The notes: generated by a model from the sequence alone, not told the origin. Positions 23,618 through 35,283 are shown, numbered from the stretch's first letter. The stretch is DNA of 64,000 nt from Selaginella moellendorffii (GCF_000143415.4 NW_003314284.1:476096-540095), one strand, 5' to 3'. Program-made: numbers and translations.

Positions 23618-24245
23618 TTACACGTCTATCACGACTTGTTCCTTGGTTTTCTTCTTGAATGTCCTGTGTCGCTTGTTGATCTTCGTCGTCTCTGGTGGTG
23701 GCGGTGGCGGTGGCGATGGCGGTGATTGAGCTGCGGTTTTAGCGGCCTCTTGCTTGGCCAGTTCTTGCTCCTCTTCGGCCTTGGCAAACACATCCTTGAA
23801 AACCACTTGGGGAACGTAATAGTTTGTAAACCAAAAGAAGAAGATCAACACGGCACTGCCACCAAAGTAAATATCGCAACGATAAGGCTGATATTTTTTA
23901 TGGTGCTTCGTCGTTCGTTTACCTGATGGCCACAAACTGGAAAATATCGCCCGGATCAGTCCAGTCGAGCCTGTCGATCTTGTCCACGGGCGCTCCGATT
24001 TGAGCTCCATCCTGCGTCTGCTCGGGCGAGGGAATGGGCCTCTTCTCCCCAGGTTTCCTGTGAAATGGCGATGTCTCGGGCGGCAATTCCTCCACTTCAA
24101 ATTTGAACGTGAGCCCGACCGGAGTCACGAGATCTGGGGCGAAACCGTGCATCACGGTTGCTGCCCGGGCCCTGCGATCTCGAGAAACCCGAAATTTGCG
24201 AGACATGCGCGGCGCCCAAGCCGCATTGCAAGCTGCCAACGCCAT
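23618..24245 (-). CDS. Small single-pass membrane protein, probably organellar, unrecognised
   Basis: Two exons, 24245-23923 and 23855-23618, give 186 residues. The N-terminus (MALAACNAAWAPRMSRKF, rich in Ala, Ser, Arg and poor in acidic residues) looks like a chloroplast or mitochondrial transit peptide. A middle region with GAPVDKIDRLDWTDPGDIFQ leads into one hydrophobic segment (SAVLIFFFWFTNYYVP). A Lys/Glu-rich, probably coiled stretch follows (AKAEEEQELAKQEAAK), then a Pro run and a basic tail. I do not recognise the family. Membrane anchoring in a plastid or mitochondrial membrane is an inference from these traits. The start at 24245 is the first ATG in frame. A telo-box lies at 24256-24263, directly upstream. 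Confidence 0.75.
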
Positions 24246-24263
24246 AGCTCGCAAGAACCCTAA

Positions 24264-24826
24264 TTCCCGAAAATAGATAGCTTAAAAAATCACACTCCTT
24301 TTTTGTAAAAGTATCAACCTTTTATCCAGCAACATGCGACGGTGACAGCTGTAGGAGGAAATCTGGGCCGTTGAAATAGGATAAAGCGTGAATATACTCG
24401 GCTGTTTGGGGTTCGAATCCCCGCCAAAATTGGGGAAATATCTTCAAGTAGGGCTGTGACACGGGGTGGCGGCAGACGGATCCCGGCCGTCGCTCCGCCG
24501 GATCAAACGGACGTTGCGGTGCCGCTGGGACTGGCTGTTGGATGCGCGCCACGTGCCCGCCCTGGGCCAATCGCCGCGGTCCACTGGAATTTCCCTCTAT
24601 CCTTGTGCTGTTTTGTGTTCCATCTCTCTCTCTCCCTGTCTCTCCCGGAGCTTGGGAAGGCCAGGGGCGCGGAGGCTTTAGGGTTTAGTTAGGGCCTTAT
24701 GCCGCTGGCTCGCACGGCGCTGGAGGAGGAGACGGCGTAGAGGCGCGCGGCCCTCCCCGGCGCGGAAGCTTTCCAAGGTTCTTGTTTTTCTCTCAAGGCG
24801 AGGCTAGGGTTCTTCCGCCAGGAAAT
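24264..24826. promoter_or_regulatory. Divergent intergenic region with telo-box and B box
   Basis: This 560-bp gap separates the minus-strand membrane-protein gene from the plus-strand RBP45-like gene. It holds a telo-box in sense for the latter (TTTAGGGTTT, 24677-24686), a pyrimidine run near 24625-24650, and an isolated T-arm-like hairpin with B box GGTTCGAATCC at 24410-24420. No complete tRNA folds around the hairpin. Confidence 0.5.
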
Positions 24827-26489
24827 ATGCAGGCGCTGGCGCCTCACGCTCCACCGGAAGCTCAATCTCCGCAGCAGCAGCAGCAGCAGCAGCACCAGGG
24901 TCCGCCGCCGCCGCCGCCGCCAGCGCAGCCGCCGACGCAGCAGGCATGGATGCCGCCACAGCTGGGGATTTCACAGGCCGGGATTCTACCGCCACAGCAA
25001 GAAATGCTGCCGCCGGTGAGCGTCATGCTGCCTCCTCTCAAGCAGGGCCAGGCTCACAGCCCCGGGCACGCCAACGGGGAGCTTAAGACGCTCTGGGTGG
25101 GCGATCTCCAGTACTGGATGGACGAGGGCTACCTCTATAGCTGCTTCGCTCACACCTCCGAGGTAAGAGAGGCTCTTTTTCTTGCAATGTGCATTGACAG
25201 TGCTTGCATTGTTCTCTTTCGTTTTTTCACGATCACTGCCTTGCTTGGCTTGTGTTTTTAAATCCTTTTCTCTCTTTGGTTGGCATTTAGGTACAAGTTG
25301 CCAAAGTCATACGCAATAAGCAGACTGGATATTCAGAGGGTTACGGTTTTGTTGAGTTTACCAACCATAGCACTGCAGAGAAAGTCCTTCAGTCTTTTAA
25401 TGGTACTCAAATGCCTTCGACAGATATAGCCTTCCGCCTCAACTGGGCCTGTTTTGGGATCGGGGAGAGAAGGCCAGACCAGGGTCCGGACTTCTCCATC
25501 TTCGTGGGGGACCTCGCGCCGGATGTCACAGATTACATGCTGCAGGAAACGTTTCAAAGCCGCTACTCGTCTGTCAAGGGTGCAAAGGTGGTGATGGATA
25601 CTACAACCGCTCGCTCCAAGGGCTATGGCTTTGTGAGGTTTGGGGACGAAGCCGAGAAGATGAGGGCCATGACAGAAATGGCGGGTGTGTACTGCTCGAC
25701 TCGTCCCATGAGGATTAGTACTGCAACACCTAAGAAATCTTTAGCAACGATTCCACCGAAAGGTTTGTTTTTTTTTATGTTTCTTATCAACTTTTTCTTT
25801 CATGTCATTGTATTCGCTTCTTTTCTTTCTGACGGAAATTCCTTAACAGTTTTCTACCCGAGTCAAAATTTTGGAGTTCCACCTCTAACTGACAATGACC
25901 CATCTAACACTACGGTAACACTCTTTCAATTAGCTTCTTGCGATGACTTTAAACTTTACTCCTCCTGAAGGTTTTCGTCGGTGGACTGGACCACAGTGTC
26001 AAAGATGAAGATTTGAAGCAGGTTTTCTCTCAATTTGGGGATATACAGTACGTCAAGATCCCTGCTGGTAAAAACTGTGGTTTTGTCCAGTTTTACACTA
26101 GGTAATTGTCTTCTGTTTTTTTTTTTGTCGTTCACAAGTTTAACATGTGTGGTGTAGGGCGAGTGCTGAAGAAGCCTTACAAAAACTTCATGGCTCGACT
26201 ATAGGACAGCAAACGATTCGTTTATCATGGGGCAGAAGTCCTGCAAACAAACAGGTAAGCCGCGGAGGCTCTTAATTATCTGGTTCTGATACTTCTTTGT
26301 CACCAGCGACCACTCCAGCCATGGGGACAGCAGGTCCAGCCAGAGTTTAACCAATGGAACGGTCCTTACTACGGCTATGGGCAAGGATACGAATGCTACG
26401 GCTTTGCCCCTCCGCCACAAGATCCTGGAGCCTATGCCTACGGCAATTTTCCACAGGCGTATGGAACGTATCCCCAGCAGGTTAGCTGA
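24827..26489 (+). CDS. Three-RRM RNA-binding protein, RBP45/RBP47 type
   Basis: Six exons (24827-25162, 25291-25762, 25850-25914, 25971-26101, 26158-26254, 26307-26489) give 427 residues with phases that all agree. The N-terminus is Gln/Pro-rich. RRM1 starts at KTLWVGDLQYWMDE, RRM2 at FSIFVGDLAPDVTD with RNP1 KGYGFVRF, and RRM3 at VFVGGLDHSVKD with RNP1 KNCGFVQF. The tail is rich in Gly, Tyr, Gln and Pro. This order matches plant RBP45/RBP47 nuclear poly(U)/poly(A)-binding proteins, which relate to yeast Nam8 and animal TIA-1 and enter stress granules. The stop chosen (QQVS then TGA) directly follows a possible donor (CAG|GTTAGC), so an alternative C-terminus spliced to a downstream exon is possible. 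Confidence 0.93.
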
Positions 26490-29400
26490 TTCACGCAGCT
26501 AAATTCTTGCATACTCCGCCAACTGGATCAAAGGCACATACACAGACGCATCAAGAAACTGGAGCTCGAGGGCATCAATGGGATGGGTACAGTGCTCTCT
26601 CTTTTTTTTTCCTTATCATTCGGGGCGGAGGTGATGAGTAGATTTAGCTTAGCAGTGGAGTGTGTGCTTGTAGGAGGTAGCTTTTGTTGCTTGGTTTGAT
26701 TCAGACTAGTTGTAGTCCATGTGTTTGCATCTCTTTGTAAATGGCAGCAGTCATTCTAATAGACTTAACCTTTGCATTAAGGAGCTGGTGTCTTTGTGTT
26801 TGTGACGTGTGTTGAGGCAGCAGCAGAGCAGGAGAACGAGGTACGGTACCTTGTTTTTGTGTATCTATCGGGATACTAACGCACGCTTTTCTCGTGCAGT
26901 GTACTCGTGGATACAAGGTTAAACGAGCGCTGGTTGGTTATCGTTTAATTTATTTTCAAGTTGTGTTGTCGATGTGTTTTTTATCTTGTTCACGCGAAAC
27001 AACTGCTGATAAGTTTGTGTTTGTTTTGGCGTGAGGTACTTCCGCTGGCGACGTTTGCTCAAATCATGGCGAGTCTAGTTTCCTGGTGTGCTCTGGAGCG
27101 TTTGATTGCTTTATTCATTTCTTGTGGTTGTGTTTGTAGAGACGTGGGGAGCTACTAGTAATTTTCGTCACTCAGGCAGCAGCGGTGCAGCAGTGAAAGA
27201 GGTAGTGACTTTGTGTATCTATTGAGATCGCAACACTATCCTTTTTTCTTGCGTGCAGGCTTCTGCATACTCGACAGCAACATATTTGTGGTTTGGATCA
27301 CCTAGATCAATGTAAGAGCAAGTGCGCGCGTGATGATTGCTCTAACTGTGTCATTACTAGACATTTTAAAGTTTCTGCTTCATCGCAGGATAGGTACCTC
27401 TCTCACAACCGGTCTTTTCCGTTCTTTTAGTTTCTGTTTGTTTTACTTGCACCTCACCGCTTCTGCATACTGAGTTGAATGTGACAGAAAAAGTTGCCAG
27501 AAAGAGAGGGAGAGAGAGCGGGAGAGAAAGGAAACTAATGAATGATTAAAACTAACACCGCCTTCGTCCGTTTCTGGCCTTGCAGCGGTCGCTCAGTTGT
27601 CTTTGCCTGACGTATTTGGGAACGTCAGGCCTTTGCATTTTCCGTTACAGGCGAAACTCCTGGACGAGCTACAGAAAAGGTGGGTTTAATCTTTTTCCCG
27701 GTGTATGTATATGTATGTTTCATGTACGTGTGACGTCGCTAACTTGGTCTGCGAAACAGGTACTGGCTTTGCAGTGCGCAGACACACCCAGCCTTTCATC
27801 ATGGGAAGTTGGTCTCTTTCGAAGGCCTCGCTCTTCCTAGACTGTAAGATTTGTTTTTTGCTTGCTTTAGTTTCCTTTCAGAGAGAGAGAGAGTGAGAGG
27901 GATTTGGGATGGACAACTAGTGCTTCTGCCTGTGAAGTCTTCTTCAGCTTGCTTGCAGTGCAGTAGAGACAGTGTGGAAAGAATGGCCAAGTTGCATCAT
28001 CTGCAGCTATTTCTAAGTTTCTTTTCCCGCTTCTCTCTCCATCAGTCAGTCAGTGCATTGTATTTTCCTGTACTAACGACGTTCGTTGCTGGTTGTTGGA
28101 TTCCAGATATACGTTGTGGAGACATGGAAACATGTATAGGCATACCTCACAGCTTTAACCACCGTTGCTGTAAAGTCCGGAGTCCAGGGTAAGGAACACA
28201 AAGTAGCAGGCTTTTCTTCGTGCATTGCTCGGGTCTAGCGCTACCAGGTTAGATAAAGCAGCCTTTTCCTCCTGGTTGCTATTGATCATCGCCACCTCGG
28301 GAAGTAAACCAACTAGGGGACGTTTGATCGTTTGTCTGGAAGAGAAAGCGTAGCACAGTAGTCGAAGGACAGTGGCACGGCACGGCACGGGAGGATTTGG
28401 CTTGGGATTTGATACTTGCTCCAAGTTTGACTTGCATCTGTAAGTATCTAGAGGTACTTATTAAGTCTGTGTCTTCCATCTTGCAGGTGTGTCTCAAACG
28501 AATTCGAGTATGATTAAGAATGATGGAGGCCCTGAGAGAGATTGAGCATCGAGGGGGAACAAATAAAGACAAGATGTTTGCACACGGGTATGAGAGTTTT
28601 ATGTGTTAGATTCTCACTTCTTTCACGCTTTGTCCTTTGGTATTATAACAGAAAGTTCCAGCCACCTAACAGCGGTGGCAAAGAAACACCGATGATCAAA
28701 GAGACGAGCTGTTGTTCCGTCCGTCCTTCTCGTCCCTCTGCGAGAAAAGAATAAGAGAACGAGCTGAGACACGCACACACACACAGAGGTAAGCAGACTA
28801 CACACCACCACCTACTTAGCTGATCTCGATTGATGACAATATCTTTCTTTCTCCATGGGACTGCAGAGGGCATCGATCAGCATTGGCTATTTATATTACA
28901 TACGACGGACGAACATACCAATCAATCAATCAATCAGGCAACAGTGGCGCGCAGCAGCAACAGCAACAGCACAGGTCTTTCAGAATTGAAAAGACTTTCT
29001 CTCTCTCATATTTTTCTTTGTTCTTCTCAGGGTCAAGAACGAAAAAATCAAGCCAAAGAAAAGGAGGACAACTTACAACTTCAACTCGCAGAGGTGCAAG
29101 TCAATGAAACGCTGGGGGATCACGATATCTCTAGGATCCAATCTATCTTCTCTTAAATGTGGAGAGGTGCTACTATAGTCAAAGGATATTCCGACCGCGA
29201 CAGAGCTCATGAATAACAAAGATTCGCTTGTTCGCTTCTCAGGGGTCGCCGTCTCCGGCAGCGGCCAGAGTGGTCCCCGCAACAGCGACCGCGACAGCGA
29301 CAGCGACGAACAACAATACAAACGCCACCAACAAAAGGGGGAGGGGTCGCGGGATCGATCCGGGACCAGGCCGGGAGAGAGACAAGGAAGCTACCATAGA

Positions 29401-29660
29401 CAAAAGGAGATAAACACACAAAGAGAGGGATTTCTACTTTACTTTTGGCAGGGAGAAGCCAGCCAAGAAACATATCACTGTCACGAGCGAAAGAGTTGCG
29501 TGTCCCAAGTTTGGTTCTTTGGAGTGGTAATGTTGCTGGTGTTGTGACATCTCAACAATCACAGGTCACACTTGGCAGCCAAACAACAAGGCACTCAAGG
29601 CAAAGCAAACGTTTCTATTACTATTAAGCAAGCCAAGCTTTCACCTTGTTTTAAGAGATT
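26490..29660. other. Non-coding stretch with exon-like cassettes after RBP45
   Basis: No domain-bearing frame is seen in 3.2 kb. Short segments with acceptor- and donor-like borders recur, rich in CAG: about 26819-26841, 27178-27203 and 28937-28973. The segment 26817-26920 is a diverged duplicate of 27174-27285. Simple repeats include AG tracts (27500-27530, 27878-27895), CA (28770-28786) and AATC (28918-28937). A 61-residue frame at 29228-29413 (alanine/threonine, asparagine, then Arg-Gly rich) has no support beyond being open. The area could be a long spliced 3' UTR, a non-coding RNA or decayed duplicated exons. Confidence 0.5.
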
Positions 29661-30365
29661 AAACTTTTATACTCGTTTTAAAGCATCAAACTTTTCTCCT
29701 AAAGAAGATCATTACCGAGATCCCGTGTTGTTCTGACCCGTTCTTGGCCGGGAGTATAAATTGCCTGGGTGTGGGGCTTCTCTCCTTTCTTATCTTTCTT
29801 CCTTGTCTCGTTGTTTTTGTTTTTTTTTTTTCATTTTTTGCCGCTGCGGGGTCAATTGGTTGGTTAGAAAACGGCGACAATCGCACCACCGCGGATGTGG
29901 AATGAGGACTAACTCTTCTCTCCTTTCTTCCCTCATTTCCTAGCAGCAACAATCGAAAGGAAAAAAAAAAAATTCAGAACTAAAGAAATATATACAGGAA
30001 GAAAGAAGAAAAACCAAAAGGAATAGAGCACAAGTACCTGCCTGTTGTTCTTGCTTCGATGCTTCGATGCTCCAGAAATTCCCTTCGCTTTTCTCTCACC
30101 GGCGCATTATAATCAGTAGGTAGTCGGATGGAGATTTGCGATCAAAGTACTCTTCTTGCTCGCCCCTGGCTTGTCGACGCTGATCGAGCCGGAAAGATGA
30201 ATAACTGCTTTTGCTGTTGAGTGATCCGTGTCAGTCTTTCCTTCTCTTCTGGCGGTGAAGCGTCGCCGCCACGAGCGACAGTCACTGTTGAATCTCACGA
30301 GCAGCAGCATCTGGAGAGGTTCTTAAAGTTCTTCCATCCTGTCCTCCATCCAATTCAGAGCTTTG
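29661..30365 (+). promoter_or_regulatory. Upstream region of the MYB gene
   Basis: 700 bp without a gene, pyrimidine-rich near 29780-29835 and A-rich near 29958-30020, followed by a probable 5' UTR. No clear TATA box was identified. Confidence 0.4.
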
Positions 30366-32071
30366 ATGGCAGAGAGCTCCTTCTTTCCCGGCCGCCAGGA
30401 ATCGTCGTCCACTAAGTCGTATAGAGGCTTGGGCCTTCTCACAGCGGCAGCGGCAGCTGATCACAGCCAAAGTAGTCACCAAAGCAGCAGCTCCAACGAG
30501 GATGACAGAGGAGATGATCGGAGGAGCTCAAAGCAGAAGAAAGGATATCTCAACCAGGATGACGAGGATCAAGACGACGACGATGGGGACGAAGACGACG
30601 AAGAAGAAGAAGCTGGCGGTGTCGAGGACGCTGAGTCGCTGGAAGAGCCGGAGGATAAGTTGAGGCTGGTTTCGGGAGGAGCTGGGGCCGATCATGAGAG
30701 CGAGGGAAATTTTTCCAGAGTTGTCTATCCCCGGGGTCATTGGCGGCCTGCCGAGGATGATAAGCTCAAGCAGCTGGTTGCTCTCCATGGCCCCCAGAAT
30801 TGGAACGTAATCGCGGAGAATTTGCACGGGCGATCAGGTACGATACACAATCTTTCTGCATCCCCCGGGGATATCATCAATCTTCTCCCGTTTCTCCGTT
30901 TCACGATATCCCAGTTTGCATCACTGCATCGCTCCCGCTGCTCCAAAAGATCATCTCTTTGCACTGACCGCTGGAGAATTCGGACTCCCCGAAAGTCATC
31001 GTTGCTAGAGACATTCGGACCCGACTGGCTGACCGTCATCTGATATCTGTCTTATCTGTCTGTGCAGGAAAGAGCTGCAGGCTTCGATGGTTTAACCAGC
31101 TAGACCCGAGGATCAACCGGCGCCCCTTCAGCGAAGAAGAAGAGGACCGGCTCATGGCTGCCCATCAAATCCACGGCAACAAGTGGGCTCTCATTGCCAG
31201 GCTCTTCCCAGGTAGAACTGACAACGCCGTCAAGAACCACTGGCACGTTATAATGGCGAGGAAGCTCCGGGAGAAGTCGAGGAGCTCGTCGAGCAGCAGC
31301 AGCATCACTAGAGCTAGAAAGTCCCAATTCCCGACGTCCCTGGCGCGCAGAACGTCTTCCAAAAAGGCCTTTCCCTCCGGCGGACAGACTGTGGCTCAGT
31401 CCCTCACTGCCTGGATCCACAAGTACTCCATCATTGCCTCGTCTTCTTCAGCAGCAGATAGCGGGTGCTACAACTTTGGTGGCAATGCTTCTCACGATCA
31501 CGGTGTCGACAACAGTTTCTATCACCACCAGGCCGCGGCAAACAGGGAATTCTCCAAGCTCAAAGGACTCCTCTCTCTGTGCCCTCCTCAAGTGGATCCT
31601 TACAAGTATGCAAAAACCTTTCCTGGAGGTACAAACAGCTCGCTTAGTGCAACATTGACAAAAGGAGAAAACTTACCAAAGATACGTGCGTATGCTGCAG
31701 AAAGGAGAACATGCCCACCGGTTTTAGCTGGATTTGAATTCCCTGACGTTCGGGAAGAAATGGAGACTTCTAACAGCACTGTTTTCGTGAGCCAACAGCC
31801 GGAAGCAAGCCCTTACAAGCTCCAAGATCGAAGTTTTTTCTCACATAATGTATCTTCCACCGCCAACTTCGTCCACGATAGGAAAAGGATTGCAAACTCT
31901 GACACCAGTGACCTGAGTACTGCGTTGCGGTTGGGAAGACATTCCCTCGACCACCAGCAGCAACAGCACCAGCTTCAACACCAGCACCAACAGCAGCACC
32001 AGCAACACCAGCAGCAGCAAGTTTCAGGTGAAACGGCTTTCTATGACTTCCTTGGAGTAGGAGTTTCCTAA
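30366..32071 (+). CDS. R2R3-MYB transcription factor, subgroup 21 (MYB52/54/117 type)
   Basis: Two exons, 30366-30837 and 31068-32071, give 491 residues. A long Ser- and Asp/Glu-rich N-terminal extension (a run of about 20 acidic residues near residue 60-80) precedes the MYB repeats. R2 begins [16 protein letters not shown] with [16 protein letters not shown] and R3 has [19 protein letters not shown] with [16 protein letters not shown] and [12 protein letters not shown]. These strings mark the plant subgroup including Arabidopsis MYB52, MYB54, MYB105 and MYB117/LOF1, which act in boundary formation and secondary wall programmes. The intron falls in R2 at the conserved site; the usual second intron is absent. 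The C-terminal half is Ser-, His- and Gln-rich, with a CAG/CAC tract at 31958-32022 that may vary in length. Confidence 0.93.
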
Positions 32072-32664
32072 AAACCTTTCCTGCATCCGCACTTCTGCAA
32101 CGTGTCAAAGTTGGCATACGAAACGCTAACAAAATATCTAACATGTGACAGCAATCCACAAACAACTCTGGAATGCAAGAAGCACAATCCAGCATACTGT
32201 GTTGACATATACAATCATAGGGAAGAAGATGAAGAAGAAGAAAAGGTAGCAGCCAGCACTCACTGCGAGGAAAAAGCTTTTGCGTTGGTCGTTGTCCAGA
32301 GGATCAAAATCGTCGCGAAAAAAAAACTGTGAAGCCGGCCGAATTTGCAACTAGTATCTGTAAAGTTGTCGGGGAACTCACTGATTCTCTTCCGCGAGAA
32401 TTATCGAAATAGAGTACTTTAATCAATCACCTGTTTGTATATATATCGTTGTCGCAATGAATACCCTTCTCTCCACGCCAGAAGAAAAAATAAAGCATTG
32501 CCGTGGACGCAATGGTTTCTCTCCAGGCTATCTGGTGATTATAGAACTCAGCCACGAGCAAAGAAAATTCAAAAGTACCTTTACCCGCGAAGAATAACGG
32601 AATATGCAGCGATGTCAACGGAATGTGCGAAAACTCCCGCTAGAAAATTTTTAAAACTCCCGCC
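32072..32664. other. Convergent intergenic region, MYB to PPR
   Basis: 590 bp between the stop of MYB (+) and the stop of the PPR gene (-). It presumably holds both 3' UTRs. I see no gene, tRNA or notable repeat. Confidence 0.5.
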
Positions 32665-35217
32665 CTAGAGATACCTCCGGTTTTCGGCAAGATTCATGGC
32701 GTGGAGCTTGATCCCCTTGATCCTCATCATCCGGCGGATCCTCTCGACGTCCTTGGTCCTCCCCACGGCCGCGTAGATGTGTGTCATTAGAAGATGCGTG
32801 GCCGGGCGCATTGGATCCAGCTCGAGCGCTCGATCGGCCGCCCTCTCGCCCCTCTCCACATCCACATGAACCCTACACGCGCCCAGGAGAGTGATCCACG
32901 CCACGGCGTCTGGACAGAAGGGCATGGTGTCGACCAGCTCCTCGCAGTCCCGGATCCTTCCGGCGCGGCCCAGGCAATCCACCAGGCAGCGGTAGTGCTC
33001 GATCTGTGGCGCCAGCTCGAAATCCTGGCTGATCCACCGGAAATATTCCCTGGCGTCCTCGACGCGGCCGGCGTGGCTGCACGCCCCCAGTACCTCGAGG
33101 AAGATCACGTCGTCGGGCGGGGTTCCATCGAGCGCCATGGTGTGGAAGAGATCCAGGGCGGCGCGGCGCTGGCCGCTGTGCGCGTAGGCGCCGATGAGGC
33201 TGCTCCAGCTGATGCCATTGCGATCTGGCATGGAATCGAAGAAGCCCTGCGCGGCGGCGAAATTTCCCCTCCGGACGTGCGCGGCTATGAGGATGTTCGA
33301 GGAAACCGAGTTGCGCTCAGGCATCTGCGAGAAGATCTCCATCACGGCCTCGAGCTCGCCGATCTCGGCGTAGGCGGCGATCATCGTGTTCCAGGACACC
33401 ACCGATCGCTCCGGCATGCGATCAAACATGGAGCGCGCCTCATCGATGAAACCCTCGTTTGCAAACGATGAGAACATTGCCGTCCAAGCGATGACGTTCC
33501 GTACCACCAGCCCGTCAAAAACGACCTTGGCCTCCTCCAGATGCCCGTTTTGGGCAAATGCAACGATCATGGCGGTGCCACAGATGACGTCCTTGACGGG
33601 CACGGTGTCGTACAGCGCCCGCGCCATGTCCACCTCGCCCGCCTCGCCGTACGCCTGGATCATGGAAGTGGCCAGCGCCACGTCGTCGTACGGCAGGCGC
33701 TCGTAGTAGCGCCTCGCCTCCTCCAGATGCCCTGAGGCGGCATATCCCTTGGCCATCACCGCCACGGCCCACGACGAGATCTCCGTGAGGCTCTCGAATA
33801 TTCTTCTTGCCTCCTCCATTCTCCCATTGTGCGCGTACACAGAGAGCATCACGTTGATGCACACCTTGTCCTTCTCGGGAATATCCCGGAACATTCGCTC
33901 CGCCGTGTCTAGGTGGCCGTTTAAACCGTACGCCTGGACCATCATCGAGTAAGAGGTTTGGTTGTGTACGGGCATGAGGTCGAAGAGATACTTGGCGTCT
34001 TCCAGCCTCCGGCTCTCACCATACCCGCCGACCATGGTATTCCACGCGACTATGGTCTTCTCGGGCATCCTCGAGAACAACCCGGCGGATTCGTCCACGT
34101 CACCGGCCTGGAAGTAGGCGGCAATTACCGCCGTCCAGCTCACGACGTCGCGCTCCGGCATCTCCTCGAATAATTCCCTCGACTCCTCCAGATGCCCCCG
34201 CTGGGCATGTGCCTGCACCATAGTCGTCCACGTCACGACGTCCTGGATGGGCATGGTATCGAACAGTCGCCGGGCCTCTAGCAGGTTGCCTTGCTGGCAG
34301 TAGCACAGTATGAGGCTATTCCACGTCACGATATTTCTCTCGGGCATCCTGTCAAAGAGATCTCTCGCGCGGGTGATTTGCCCAGCGTTGGCATATGCGC
34401 CGAGCATCGCGGTCCAGGATATAACGTCTTTGTCCCAGCCCTGGTGGAATATTCTCTCGGCCTCTTCCACATCGCCAGACTCCGCGAAGGCCTGGAGCAT
34501 GGTGTTCCAGGTGATTCGATCACACTGGGGCATCTTTTGGAAGAGGATCTTCGCGTCGTCCAGGCGCCCGTTTTGGACGTAGGCCTGGACCATCCCCGTC
34601 CAGGTGATCACATTGCGCTGCGGCGCACGGTCGAAGAGATCCTTCGCTTGATCGAGCTCGCCGCTCTGGGCGTAGGCCGTGATCATCGCGTTCCAGGTGA
34701 CGACGTTCTTGACGGGCGATCGATCGAAGAGGCGCTGGGCGTCGGCAAGGCGGCCGTGATTGGCGTAGGCCTTGATGATGATGTTCCAGGAGAAGGAATT
34801 CGGGTCGCGGATGCGATCGAAGACGAGCTGGGCATCGTCGAGGCTGCCGCATTTACCGTAGGCCTGGATGAGGAGATTGGCGAGGTAGACATTGTCGCGC
34901 CCGTCGCGCCCCTTGATCTCGAGGATCTCGCGGTGGACCTTCTGGGCGCCCGCGTAATCCCTGTTGTTGCCGCAGTCTCGGAGGATCTGCGCCTGGGCCT
35001 CGAGGAGATCGTTCTTGACGGCGATGTCGACCCTGGTGAGCGGCGATCTCGGGGCCAACTTGGTCTGGAGCGCTTTCCTCGCTAGATGCCCCACCTCGGC
35101 GTGATCCGAGAGGGATTCCAGGTAGTGGCGCGGCAGCACAAGCATCAGCTTGCCCTTGTGCTTGCCAAATGACATGCGCGCCTCCGCGAGGCATTCCGGG
35201 GCCACCGCCCCAAGCAT
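32665..35217 (-). CDS. PPR protein with E and E+ motifs, 850 residues
   Basis: Intronless. A 90-residue leader with basic residues, probably organelle-targeting (MSFGKHKGKLMLVLPRHY), is followed by about 20 repeats at 31-residue spacing (F-D-x-MPERxVVSWNxMIxAYAxxG) and a C-terminal run of longer repeats. Then come an E motif (WITLLGACRVHVDVERGERA, LDPMRPATHLLMTHIYAAVG) and a short E+ like end (RRMMRIKGIKLHAMNLAENR). There is no DYW domain. Proteins of this type bind organellar transcripts sequence-specifically, often for C-to-U editing together with a DYW partner. Length and motifs are complete. The start at 35217 lies 66 bp from the start of the divergent PPR gene. Confidence 0.95.
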   Translation of the reverse strand: MLGAVAPECLAEARMSFGKHKGKLMLVLPRHYLESLSDHAEVGHLARKALQTKLAPRSPLTRVDIAVKNDLLEAQAQILRDCGNNRDYAGAQKVHREILEIKGRDGRDNVYLANLLIQAYGKCGSLDDAQLVFDRIRDPNSFSWNIIIKAYANHGRLADAQRLFDRSPVKNVVTWNAMITAYAQSGELDQAKDLFDRAPQRNVITWTGMVQAYVQNGRLDDAKILFQKMPQCDRITWNTMLQAFAESGDVEEAERIFHQGWDKDVISWTAMLGAYANAGQITRARDLFDRMPERNIVTWNSLILCYCQQGNLLEARRLFDTMPIQDVVTWTTMVQAHAQRGHLEESRELFEEMPERDVVSWTAVIAAYFQAGDVDESAGLFSRMPEKTIVAWNTMVGGYGESRRLEDAKYLFDLMPVHNQTSYSMMVQAYGLNGHLDTAERMFRDIPEKDKVCINVMLSVYAHNGRMEEARRIFESLTEISSWAVAVMAKGYAASGHLEEARRYYERLPYDDVALATSMIQAYGEAGEVDMARALYDTVPVKDVICGTAMIVAFAQNGHLEEAKVVFDGLVVRNVIAWTAMFSSFANEGFIDEARSMFDRMPERSVVSWNTMIAAYAEIGELEAVMEIFSQMPERNSVSSNILIAAHVRRGNFAAAQGFFDSMPDRNGISWSSLIGAYAHSGQRRAALDLFHTMALDGTPPDDVIFLEVLGACSHAGRVEDAREYFRWISQDFELAPQIEHYRCLVDCLGRAGRIRDCEELVDTMPFCPDAVAWITLLGACRVHVDVERGERAADRALELDPMRPATHLLMTHIYAAVGRTKDVERIRRMMRIKGIKLHAMNLAENRRYL

Positions 35218-35283
35218 CGAAGAACCCTAAAACTCCATCCCGCCAAACTTTGTGTTTAAAAATTTAAAATACTTTTCGCGCAA
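35218..35283. promoter_or_regulatory. 66-bp bidirectional spacer between two PPR genes
   Basis: The two PPR start codons point away from each other across 66 bp. The spacer contains a telo-box (AACCCTAAA, 35223-35231) and an AT-rich centre (TTTAAAAATTTAAAATA) that could serve as a shared core promoter. Either the true starts lie further inside the genes or transcription starts within this very short segment. Confidence 0.6.

Noticed and set aside
24350-24435. Possible tRNA gene around the T-arm at 24410
   Set aside because: Only the T-arm is perfect; the acceptor stem fits at 5 of 7 positions and no proper D or anticodon arm can be drawn.
29228-29413. Small Ala-Thr/Arg-Gly-rich frame
   Set aside because: No homologue recognised and the composition is simple; kept only as a remark in the non-coding stretch.
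32794-33471. Plus-strand frames opposite the 850-residue PPR gene, also 34291-35085
   Set aside because: They are antisense shadows of a GC-rich PPR frame.
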